Made by a program: the position numbers and the translations under genes
The notes under the pieces: generated by a model
What the model saw: only the letters and a program-made list of their open reading frames with translations
Database searches by the model: none
What the model was told of the DNA's origin: nothing
Origin: an uncultured Bacteroidota bacterium
GTDB taxonomy: Bacteria > Bacteroidota > Bacteroidia > Chitinophagales > Chitinophagaceae
NCBI GenBank assembly: GCA_937928385.1
Contig: CALEZD010000002.1
Coordinates: 27,907 to 91,906 of the forward strand
DNA: 64,000 bases
Direction of reading: 5' to 3'
Part shown: in pieces, positions 52,077 through 60,600 of the stretch
Layout: each line of letters begins with the position of its first letter
Position numbering within the stretch: the first letter of the stretch is position 1

Positions 52077-52166
52077 GATATTTCCTTCGCAGGTAGTTTT
52101 ACATGTTTCTCGCAAGTCGGGAGACTTGCTACCGGGAAAGATGTAGTCGGGAGACTACGCCCAACG
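52077..52166. repeat. Dispersed intergenic repeat family 2, copy 2
   Basis: The second ~90-base copy, upstream of the hypothetical gene, in the same orientation as copy 1. The pairs CGCAAGTC..GGAGACTTGCTACC and GTAGTCGGGAG are almost identical. Just before it lies GGTCTTCCAACG, which also begins the family 1 copies, so the two families can be fused. Confidence 0.88.
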
Positions 52167-52227
52167 GAGGATGCAAGTGAATGTCTTAATATTATTGTAG
52201 AATTCCTTAAATGCATAACTTTATCCT

Positions 52228-54135
52228 ATGAATATGAATAAACTTATAACCTTGATTTTATTGGTGTTATTTCAACCGACTGTGCGATGCCAAACTATTT
52301 CAACCCCTAAGCTCAATTGGGCAAAAATGTCGTCACTCTATCATACAAGGATATATGCCATGGCTGTTGGCAAAGACAATAATGTGTATGTAACTGGGAT
52401 TACAAGTATAAACTCAAATTTAGCCACATCTGGTGCACACCAGGAATTGCCTGGAGGAGGAGGGGATGCTTTTATTTCTAAGATTGACAAGCATGGAAAT
52501 ATTATTTGGGCAACATATTATGGCGGAACGGGTGGTGAAGTTGCCTATGATATTGTACTACATGGCAATGATGATGTATATGTTACCGGATATACACAAA
52601 GCCTTAATAATATCGCAACAGCAGGCTCTCACCAGGATAAAAAAAGTGGGGGATATGATGGATTTCTTGTAAAGTTGGACAGCTCAGGAAAACGTATTTG
52701 GGGTACTTATTTTGGTAAAACAGGAAAAGACTTCGGAATAAAGCTCGGGGTAACAAAGAATGACTATATAATCCTGGCCGGTACAACAAATAGTACTTCG
52801 GGTATAAGTATGCCGGGTGCATACCAGCTCAATTATGGTGGGGGAGGTGACGATGCGTTTATTGCCAGGTTTGATACAGCTGGTGGATTGATTGAAACAA
52901 CATATTTTGGTGGTGAACAAGAGGAACGTGTTAATTCATTAGTTATTGATACATTCGACAATATCTATCTTGCCGGCTCAACAACAAGTAAGACGGGTTT
53001 AGCTACGTCCGGATTCCAGATGGTACCCGGAGCGTATTTCGATGGCTACATCGCTAAATTTTCAAGCGTTAGTAATATTGCATGGGCTACTTACTATGGA
53101 GGGGATTGGAACGACTACGGATATGGCGCGGCGGTAGATAAAGCAGGTAATATCTATCTTGCAGGGTGCACAGGCAGCAATAATTCAATTGCCACCCCAG
53201 GGTCACATAAGCCTACAGGTATGTCGGGCTATGATGCATACATCGCAAAATTCAATACAAATGGTAATAGACTGTGGGGAACATATTATGGTGGGTATTG
53301 GCATGAACAGATTCATGATATAATAGTAGATGATAATGACAATGTATTTGTTACAGGCTATACGGACAGTGACACCGGTATCGCTACACCTGATGCTCTT
53401 CAACCCGTGTTTGGGAGTGTTGTTGATTTGTTTCTCGCAAAGTTTGATGAAGGTGGTTTTTTGAAGTATGGCACATACTATGAAGCGCGTACATCAGCCC
53501 GTGATCACGGAAATGCCCTTGCTGTGGATAGACTTGGCAACCTTTATGTTTGTGGTGAGAATGACTCTAGTCAAACAAACTATATTTTAATGAAATTCTG
53601 TGTTCTGTCCGGGTTGATAACGACACAGCCATCCGACACTGTTACTCAGGTTGGTGGTAACGCTATGTTTACTGTAAAAGTTGCTGCCTCCGATTTGATA
53701 TACCAGTGGCAAACTAATACAGGGGCGGGTTATTACGATATTACAAATGGTGGGGCTTTTAGTGGGGCTACAACTGCTACGCTGTTGTTTAATAACACTA
53801 TGTTGTCTGACAGCGGCAGAACATTTAGATGTGTTATTTCCAATGGAAATTGTACTGATACAACCAATGAGGCTACCTTAAAAGTTTCTATGCTTAGTGT
53901 TGCAGAAACATCAAAGGATAAAATTATTGTTTATCCTAACCCTGCAAGTAATAGACTCATTATTCAATCAGGTGAAAGAATAGAAAAGATAGATATTGTT
54001 AATGTTCATGGACAGACACTTTATAGTGCTGATGTAAGTGGATACGACTTTGATGTGGATATCAATTCTTTCCCGTCAGGTCTATATTTGATCATAGTAA
54101 ATAATATATATATCAAACGAATTGTAAAAGAATAA
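52228..54135 (+). CDS. SBBP-repeat secreted protein with Ig-like and type A T9SS domains
   Basis: A 635-residue exported protein with a signal peptide (residues 1-22). It has about seven SBBP repeats of ~60 residues, each centred on W-(A/G)-TYYGG preceded by NVYVTGYT and an (A/S)GSHQ-like segment; these probably form a beta-propeller. An Ig-like domain with LITTQPSDTVTQVGGNAMF follows near residue 465, then a C-terminal type A sorting domain (IIVYPNPASNRLIIQ to KRIVKE). It is therefore likely displayed on the cell surface by the type IX system. Function is probably adhesion or binding; no catalytic motif is visible. Confidence 0.92.
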   Translation: MNMNKLITLILLVLFQPTVRCQTISTPKLNWAKMSSLYHTRIYAMAVGKDNNVYVTGITSINSNLATSGAHQELPGGGGDAFISKIDKHGNIIWATYYGGTGGEVAYDIVLHGNDDVYVTGYTQSLNNIATAGSHQDKKSGGYDGFLVKLDSSGKRIWGTYFGKTGKDFGIKLGVTKNDYIILAGTTNSTSGISMPGAYQLNYGGGGDDAFIARFDTAGGLIETTYFGGEQEERVNSLVIDTFDNIYLAGSTTSKTGLATSGFQMVPGAYFDGYIAKFSSVSNIAWATYYGGDWNDYGYGAAVDKAGNIYLAGCTGSNNSIATPGSHKPTGMSGYDAYIAKFNTNGNRLWGTYYGGYWHEQIHDIIVDDNDNVFVTGYTDSDTGIATPDALQPVFGSVVDLFLAKFDEGGFLKYGTYYEARTSARDHGNALAVDRLGNLYVCGENDSSQTNYILMKFCVLSGLITTQPSDTVTQVGGNAMFTVKVAASDLIYQWQTNTGAGYYDITNGGAFSGATTATLLFNNTMLSDSGRTFRCVISNGNCTDTTNEATLKVSMLSVAETSKDKIIVYPNPASNRLIIQSGERIEKIDIVNVHGQTLYSADVSGYDFDVDINSFPSGLYLIIVNNIYIKRIVKE

Positions 54136-54283
54136 ATAGTCGCTCTTCGACAGGTTCTGCAGAGTATATCGAACTCATAAATATCCCCGCTCGGCGTTGT
54201 CTCTCTGACTACATCGCAATGGGTGCAAATCTCCTGGTTTGCGCATATAACCGCATAGGGGGATTTCTTTACCTTTATTCTCC

Positions 54284-54481
54284 ATGCGTACCACTACCAA
54301 GCTAAAACATATACTGCAGCTATACACAGTCACCATCGATATGGATGAGGAGGCGCAAATGCACCTGATGATATTTGATAAGAACGATAATGCTTCAGAA
54401 GAGTTTATCAATAAGTCTTACTCTGTGGTGGTTGACAAAGCATTCAGGTATATGATGAAGAAGATTAAGGCAGGGGAATAG
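54284..54481 (+). CDS. Small hypothetical protein (65 aa)
   Basis: A short soluble protein with a beta strand-like N-terminal half (KLKHILQLYTVTIDMDEE) and a helical, lysine-rich C-terminus (KAFRYMMKKIKAGE). Composition and codon use look like real coding sequence. It is preceded by a ~150-base gap without clear signals and followed by a repeat copy. I do not recognise the family, and the start at 54284 is the only ATG available. Confidence 0.5.
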   Translation: MRTTTKLKHILQLYTVTIDMDEEAQMHLMIFDKNDNASEEFINKSYSVVVDKAFRYMMKKIKAGE

Positions 54482-54496
54482 TTGAATTACCCCGGT

Positions 54497-54607
54497 GGCG
54501 CCGGTCTTCCAACGAATGGCCTGTGTCCGGCTGAGTCACCCGGTCTCTGACCGGTATTTGAAAAACAAGCACATCTACTGAACTTCAGTAAATATTATAC
54601 AACAGCC
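54497..54607. repeat. Dispersed intergenic repeat family 1, copy C (truncated)
   Basis: Matches the first ~110 bases of copies A and B, including TCACCCGGTCTCTGACCGG and GTATTTGAAAA, then loses the conserved 3' part. It lies between the small gene at 54284 and the phnA promoter, in the same orientation as the other two copies. Confidence 0.8.
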
Positions 54608-54618
54608 ACCCCTACCGC

Positions 54619-54643
54619 TTGCTCAACCCTTTTATTATCTTTG
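54619..54643 (+). promoter_or_regulatory. Candidate phnA promoter
   Basis: TTG at 54619-54621 and an exact TATCTTTG box at 54636-54643, 20 bases before the chosen start. The spacing of 14 bases is short, as at tuf. Confidence 0.5.
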
Positions 54644-54663
54644 CAGCTCTAAAGAACAGGCTG

Positions 54664-55254
54664 ATGACACTGGAAGAAAAATTGAAAGAACGCAGCGGCA
54701 ACCAATGCGAACTATGCGCTGCCACGGGCAAATTGAATGTATATGAAGTGCCGCCGCAAACAGGCGGGTACGAAGAAAACAACATCCTCATCTGCGATAA
54801 ATGCCTGGCACAGGTAGAAAAGAAGGAAGAGCTGGACAACGCCCACTGGAGCGTACTGGCTACCAGTATGTGGAGCGAAGTGCCCGGCGTACAGGTAGTA
54901 AGCTGGCGCATGCTGAACCGCCTGCGCAACGAGGCATGGGCTGCCGAAAGCCTGGACATGATGTACCTGGACGATGAGAGGCTGGCATGGGCCAAAGCTA
55001 CCGGCGACCATGAGAACGATGCCAGTGTAGACCTGCACAAAGATGCCAACGGTGCGCAACTGCACGAGGGCGATACAGTAGTGCTGACCAAATCGCTGGA
55101 CGTAAAGGGTTCTACCGTCAATGCCAGGGTGGGCACTGTGGTAAGGAATATACACCTGGTAAAAGACAATACGGAACAGGTAGAGGGGCGCATAGAAGGC
55201 CAGCTGATAGTGATACTGACCAAATATGTACGCAGGCAGGCGCCTAAGGACTAA
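54664..55254 (+). CDS. PhnA-domain protein
   Basis: About 196 residues from the ATG at 54664 (MTLEEKLKERSGNQCELC); the longer frame to 54619 runs through the promoter. Two cysteine pairs, CELC near residue 15 and CDKC near residue 48, form a zinc ribbon at the N-terminus, and the C-terminal PhnA domain has the HEGDTVVLTKSLDVKGSTVN barrel segment. The name derives from an old link to phosphonate use in E. coli, which the protein does not itself catalyse; its function is unclear. No phosphonate genes are nearby. Confidence 0.9.
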   Translation: MTLEEKLKERSGNQCELCAATGKLNVYEVPPQTGGYEENNILICDKCLAQVEKKEELDNAHWSVLATSMWSEVPGVQVVSWRMLNRLRNEAWAAESLDMMYLDDERLAWAKATGDHENDASVDLHKDANGAQLHEGDTVVLTKSLDVKGSTVNARVGTVVRNIHLVKDNTEQVEGRIEGQLIVILTKYVRRQAPKD

Positions 55255-55265
55255 CCGGCCCGGTA

Positions 55266-55553
55266 TTATTGGCGCAAAGCCGAGTTGACAACAATATAGA
55301 ATAACATAATGATGGCTGTTGCCAGGTAAAATAGCTTGTTTACTATGTTGCTGTGCCTGATATAGCTGCGCATACCAATGTGCTCAATGCCTGATATCTG
55401 CGGCTTGCTGATGTTCTTGAGCGAATAGAGGAATAGATTTATTTTACCAGGCAGTTGGTAACGGCTCATCATCAACACTTTAAGTGCGATGAATACTGTG
55501 GTGCAAAGAACGATTGTCGCACCGGCATTTTGTATCAGTGTATGACGCTGCAT
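55266..55553 (-). CDS. Small hypothetical membrane protein (95 aa)
   Basis: A 95-residue protein with two hydrophobic segments (residues ~9-28 and ~73-91) separated by a basic loop containing GKINLFLYSLKN and SYIRHSN. The topology is consistent with both ends on the same side. No family is recognised. The stop lies 12 bases from the convergent phnA stop. Confidence 0.6.
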   Translation of the reverse strand: MQRHTLIQNAGATIVLCTTVFIALKVLMMSRYQLPGKINLFLYSLKNISKPQISGIEHIGMRSYIRHSNIVNKLFYLATAIIMLFYIVVNSALRQ

Positions 55554-55585
55554 AGGGTGATTTTTTTTAAATTACTGGAAAAAAA

Positions 55586-55614
55586 CAAATGGCATGCGTT
55601 GCCGTATGCCATTT
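55586..55614 (-). terminator. Terminator of the RRM protein gene
   Basis: CAAATGGCAT and ATGCCATTTG form a perfect 10-base-pair stem; on the minus strand it is followed by a run of seven T residues. It lies 28 bases beyond the RRM gene's stop. Confidence 0.88.
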
Positions 55615-55641
55615 GCTGTAGTGTATACAAGAAGAACTATT

Positions 55642-55944
55642 TTAGTACCTGTTGTTCGAGCGCCTGTTGTTGCCGAAATCCCTGCCGCCCGATTCTCTTT
55701 CTACCTGGGGCCTGGCTTCGTTTACTATAATGTTGCGCTGATCTACTGATGTATCATGCAAACCTTCAATAGCTTTCAGGCCGGCTGTGTCGCTTGACAT
55801 TTCTACAAAACCGAAACCACGTGTGCGGCCGGTAAATTTGTCTGTCATAATCCTTGTAGAAAGCACTTCACCATATTCCGCGAATATTTTGTGCAGGGTG
55901 TTTTCTGTTGTGTCGTAGCTGATATTGCCAACGTAAATTTTCAT
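55642..55944 (-). CDS. RRM-domain RNA-binding protein
   Basis: A 100-residue protein with a single RNA recognition motif: RNP2 is KIYVGNIS at the N-terminus, RNP1 is RGFGFVEM near residue 47, and the intervening helices match the fold. The C-terminal ~20 residues are arginine/asparagine/glycine rich (GGRDFGNNRRSNNR). Such short proteins are common in Bacteroidota and bind single-stranded RNA; cold-response roles have been proposed for relatives. It has its own terminator. Confidence 0.95.
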   Translation of the reverse strand: MKIYVGNISYDTTENTLHKIFAEYGEVLSTRIMTDKFTGRTRGFGFVEMSSDTAGLKAIEGLHDTSVDQRNIIVNEARPQVERESGGRDFGNNRRSNNRY

Positions 55945-56346
55945 AAAATACTTGTTTAAAAAAATAAATAATACTGGCCAGATACCGGGGAAAACTGAAG
56001 AGAAAAGTAACGATCTGTCACCAATATATCAGAAGAGCAAAATAGCTGAAACCAAATTCTGCGGTGAAGGTAGGTTATATATATGACGATGCCCAAAATA
56101 TTATTTTATGCCGGCACATCCCTCAGGGCTATCTGCATGTACTGTACCGGATACTAAGCAGGTAGGGGCTGCCAGTGTGTATGCAGCCTGTAGCGGAAAA
56201 AATAAGACAGGCCCACCGGCGCCGGGAACACCAGGGGCGCTGCAAAGGGTGTGCCGGTAGCTATATGCGTGTACACCGCCCCCGCCGGTTTGGCCACGCC
56301 CGGCAGCATAAGTTGGCATGAATACAGCTTGCCTCTGCTGAAAAAT
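55945..56346. other. Intergenic region with unrecognised GC-rich open stretch
   Basis: The first ~150 bases are AT-rich with no gene. From about 56100 the sequence is GC-rich compared with the surroundings. On the minus strand it reads, in one frame, from LMLPGVAKPAGAVYTHIATG to YFFRYRLHTHWQPLPA, a stop, and then YPVQYMQIALRDVPA. This might be a second decayed gene following the terminase remnant, but I cannot identify it and do not claim a product. Confidence 0.3.
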
Positions 56347-56775
56347 TTATTGCCCCCCTGTTCCAAACATCTTTTTATACACCCGTCTCGTGCAGGTATA
56401 GCAGTTTTTCCGGATGGCTTCCAGTATCTGGTCAAAGGTCGGCTCCTCGCTCATGCCGCAGTAGCTGCATACCTGGCCCATGCCATATTGCACCGCCCTG
56501 GCCTCGCCACGGGCTATTTTTGCCAGTATCTCCCGCTTTTCTTATACGGTCAGCAGGGGCGGGCGGTTGTTCTCTATTTCCTGCAATGCCTCTTTTCTTG
56601 CCCGCTCCATTACATCTCTGATAAAATGTTCTACCTCCGGTAGTTGCAACATCATATCGGCGCCACGCTCCGCCAGTTTTCGCGTCATGCGGTAATTGAC
56701 GGCTGTCATATAAGCTTCCGCTTTGTCGTTGTTTTTAAGGTAGGCCAGTACAAAGGCCTGTTGTTTCCGGTTCAT
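56347..56775 (-). pseudogene. Phage terminase small-subunit homologue interrupted by an in-frame TAA
   Basis: From the ATG at 56775 the frame encodes MNRKQQAFVLAYLKNN, an N-terminal helix typical of terminase small subunits, and ends at TAA 56542-56544 after 77 codons (..NRPPLLTV-stop). Reading through that stop in the same frame continues as EKREILAKIARGEARAVQYG and then a cysteine-rich tail (VCSYCGMSEEP..NCYTC), to a second TAA at 56347-56349. Relatives have a Val-Glu-Glu-Lys-like continuity here, so the TAA is probably a G-to-T nonsense change in a GAA codon. The small subunit recognises phage DNA for packaging. No other phage gene is adjacent. Confidence 0.7.
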
Positions 56776-56793
56776 GATTATAGTTCCAAGGCT

Positions 56794-56852
56794 GTTCTAC
56801 ATGTTCCGCAGGGCATGTAGAACATACAAACAGACAACCGTTCTCTGAACGG
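56794..56852. repeat. Two perfect inverted repeats upstream of the terminase homologue
   Basis: GTTCTACATG at 56794-56803 and CATGTAGAAC at 56814-56823 form a perfect 10-base inverted repeat with a 10-base spacer. CCGTTC-TCT-GAACGG at 56838-56852 is a second. Both lie directly upstream of the minus-strand terminase-like gene, where an operator or transcript hairpin could act. Confidence 0.7.
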
Positions 56853-56995
56853 CATTCAATGTCAAGTTGCCGAAAGTGCAGATAATTTACTGTGTATTAT
56901 AAACGCCATCCCTTCTGCTACCCGTTGCAAACAAGTGCTTTATTAAACATTAAATATATTTGTCGTAATTTTACTCCCGAAATTGATACATATAT

Positions 56996-57550
56996 ATGAA
57001 ACGAATCATTGTAATTTCTTTTGCCTTATTGGCCCTGTCGTCTTGCACTAGGAAACTGGAAGACATTGTTCAGGTGAAATTTTCTGTACCCCATACCAAG
57101 CAGGTGAATGTGCAGGGGCTGCCGGGTAATCCACCCGTACCGCCGCAGGGGCTTACTACCTCTATACCGGCTATAGGTGTAGAAACCAAATCGGAAGAGT
57201 ACATCAAGCAATATAATACCAGCTCTGAGCTGATAACTGAAGCGAAACTTTCAGAAATGAAACTGGAAATAAACGCCCCCGCCTCTCAAACTTTCGATAT
57301 GGTGGACTCACTTTGGCTGTTTGTATCGGCTACGGGTTTGCCCGAGGTGCAGGCCGCTTATTATTTTGATATACCCAAAGGCCTGCGTGCGCTGAATATG
57401 ATTACATCGGGTGAAAACCTGAAAGACTATTTCCTGCGTGATTCTATGTACTTCAGACTGCAGGGGCATTTCTATACTGCGCCCGATTCTGCTACGGTTT
57501 TTACCATTTCTACCAAATTTGATGCGGTTGCCAAACCGCTGAAGAAATAA
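56996..57550 (+). CDS. Hypothetical lipoprotein
   Basis: A 184-residue protein with a lipoprotein signal peptide (IIVISFALLALSSC, lipidation at cysteine 17). The mature part contains a proline-rich segment NPPVPPQGL near residue 45 and a beta-rich remainder with FDMVDSLWLFVSATGLPEVQ. I do not recognise the family. A strong bidirectional terminator separates it from the convergent adhesin gene. It probably resides in the outer membrane. Confidence 0.75.
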   Translation: MKRIIVISFALLALSSCTRKLEDIVQVKFSVPHTKQVNVQGLPGNPPVPPQGLTTSIPAIGVETKSEEYIKQYNTSSELITEAKLSEMKLEINAPASQTFDMVDSLWLFVSATGLPEVQAAYYFDIPKGLRALNMITSGENLKDYFLRDSMYFRLQGHFYTAPDSATVFTISTKFDAVAKPLKK

Positions 57551-57553
57551 AAA

Positions 57554-57581
57554 AAACGGGCAGCGTTATTGCTGCCCGTTT
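57554..57581. terminator. Bidirectional terminator between lipoprotein and adhesin genes
   Basis: Perfect 11-base-pair stem AAACGGGCAGC/GCTGCCCGTTT around GTTATT, flanked by A- and T-rich runs on both sides. Confidence 0.9.
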
Positions 57582-57605
57582 GCAATTTTTATCAGGTTAG
57601 GAATT

Positions 57606-60600
57606 TTATCTCAATAATATCACCTCGCCTTTCTTCTCAAACACCTCGCTGCTGGTACAGGTATATTTGATATAGTAATAGTATGTGTCCATTACCTGGG
57701 GTTTGCCATTGTGGGTGCCATCCCAGCCTGCTTTTACATCATTGGTTTCAAACAGTTTCTGCCCCCACCTGTTCACTATGATGAAGGTGCCTATGCGCTG
57801 GTTGCCATTGGTGATGATACGGAACCTGTCGTTAAGGCCGTCATTATTGGGCGAGAAGGCATTGGGCACGGCTATCTCGCAACATATATGGGCTGTTACA
57901 TCAGCAGAGTCAGTATTGCGGCAACCCCATTCATCGGTACCGGTCAGTATTATTTTATCGGTGCCCGTTACAATGGCTAATGCCTGCGGCCCTTCTGATT
58001 GGAGCAACCTGCTACCCGCCATCCATTGGTATTGCAGGCCGGTACTGTCGGTAGCCCGCAGTGCGATGGTATCTTCGGCGCAAACATCGTAGCTGCTTAC
58101 ATAGTCTATAGATACCAGCGGCTTATCGTGTACGGTAGTATATGCAGTATATGGTCCTGATGAGCAGCCCAGGCCTGAGTACACAATCAATACGATGACT
58201 TTATTGCCCGGTTCTGTCCAGGTAGCCTGGTATGTCCTGTTGGTGCTGTCTGTAATGTTGCCGCCATCTAAAGACCACTGGTATGCCGCGCCCTGCTTCC
58301 ATAGCGGGTTCAGTTCTATACCACCGTTTACGCACCCGTCTTTGGTAACGCTGAATGTACCGTCGGGCAATGGCGCTACATATACGCTTACAGCATCGTC
58401 TTCATCGCAGTCGGTATTATTCACTGCCAGCCTGATGTTCTTAACGCCGGGAGTATTGTAGCTTAGTACATAAGGCCCGCTGCTGTCGCCTGAAATAACA
58501 TCGGCTCCATCAAAGCTCCATGTAAGCGTGGATGCCGGTATAGTTGTATTGTTGTTGTAAACAATGATGTCGTCATTTACGCATATTGTATCCTTATCCA
58601 CCTGTATATCCGCCCTGAAAACAGGGTTGATGGTCACCTCTGTAGAGTCGCGCTTGCTTTCGCAGCCGTTCACATCTGTCTGGGTGACGTACCATTTGAA
58701 TATGCCTGCAGTGGAAGAGGAAGGTGTCGGCGCGGTACCTGTACCTGTTCCACCTGCAGGTACTGTGTACCACAGCAGTGATGTGCCTGTAGCTGTAAGT
58801 GGTGTGGTAGGTGCATCCTGGCAATATACCCAAGCCGGTGTTACTACCGGCGGTGCGGGCAATGGACGTACCAATACATCTATTCTCGAGCGTGGCCCTT
58901 CGCAGCCGTTTACTACCTGGCTCACATACCATGTGCTGACACCCTGGGTATTAGTAGCGGGTATGGGTGCGAATGGTGTACCAGTGCCACCTGTAGCCGT
59001 TGTGTACCACAGCAGGTTGGCGCCAATAGCAGTGAGTGACTGCGCGGTGTCGTCCATGCAATAGTATACCCAAGGCTGCACTACCGGCGCTGACGGTGTT
59101 GTATTGATTACGATATTGGCGCTGCCGACAGGCGATACACAGCCATTAATAGTCATGATGACCGAATAGGTTCCTGAATTGACAGGCTGCGCATTAGGCA
59201 GGGAAGGTGACCTACCTGTATCGCTGAAACTCAGAGGACCCGTCCATTGATAGGACGCCCCGGCTATGTTTGGTGCAAACAGGTTTAATACATCTCCCGG
59301 ACAAAGCGGGCTGTTTGAATTTACCACGGGTAACGGTGGTGTGGCGTGTACTATCACATTGGTAGGTGTCGGCACAGACGAGCAATTGTTTTTTGTAGCC
59401 GTCAGGAAGTAAGTGCCTGACTGGGCAGGTTGTGCATTCAGCAACACATGGGTTTGCAGGGTGGACGTGAAACTCAATGGACCCGTCCACGACCATGTAA
59501 CACCCGATGAATCGCTTCTCGCATAGAGTATCAATGTATCGCCCTGGCAAATATCTGTGTTGTTCGACGGGAATGCAGCAGGAGCATTGGGGTCTTGCAA
59601 AGTAAAAGGCCCGGCAATATTAGAAGCGCAGTGTTGTACCGCTACACGGATACTGTCGTATACCCCGGCATTCAACCCGGTAATAGTTAGTACACCTGAA
59701 CCGTTGGACGAGAATGAAACAGGCGACTGCGGCGTACCGTTTTTCTTGTAGGTAACAGTAAAAGTTGCATTAGGCACTAGTCCTGACAAAGATATGTAGC
59801 CTTGAGTGCCGCCACAGGTAACAGGGTGTCCGTATGATGTGCCCGTAATTGCAGGCAGATGATAAATACTGACAACTTCAGTATCAGGCAAAGACAAACA
59901 TCCATTGACAGATACGGTGACGATATAATTGCCTTTGTGTGTTGTATCTATTGAGTTAACAGATGGGTTTTGCGATGATGAGGTAAAGGATTTAGGCCCT
60001 GCCCATGACCAGGTGCCGCCCGCAACAGTGGGAGCAATGAGCAATAATGTATCGCCCGAGCAGAGTGGCGAATTGCTGACCGCAGTTGGTGTGGCTGGTG
60101 TAGGATGCACAATAACAGTGGTCGTATCTATCGATATACAATTGTTCTTGGTAACAGTAAGCGTGTAAGTGCCGGACATGCCCGGCAGTGCGTTGAGTAC
60201 TGATGGATTCTGTGCCGTGGAACTATAAGACATAGGGCCGCCCCATTGCCAGCTTACACCTGTTGAGTCGGCTGTAGCCATCAGTACTAATGTATCCCCC
60301 TGGCAGATAGCCGTATTGTTAGATGCATACGCGCCGGGTGCATTAGGGTCGTTCAGTATAATGGGTGATATGGAATCCGATGTGCAATTATTCAACGTTA
60401 CCCTGATGCCGGAGTATACACCTGCGTTCAGCCCGGTAATCACCAGGTTGCCTGTGTTGTTGGTGTTGATGTTCTGCGAAGGTTGAGCTATACCGTTCCG
60501 GTTGAAGTCAACTGTATATAGCTTATTAATCCTAAGTCCTTTAACAGTAATTGTTCCCTGTGTACCACCGCAGGTAGTGGGGTTGCTGTATTCAAACGTA

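Noticed and set aside
56154..56435. 93-codon minus-strand frame overlapping the terminase remnant
   Set aside because: Its first part is out of frame with the family-like terminase tail, which is the better-supported reading; only the later part is left open as an unresolved stretch.
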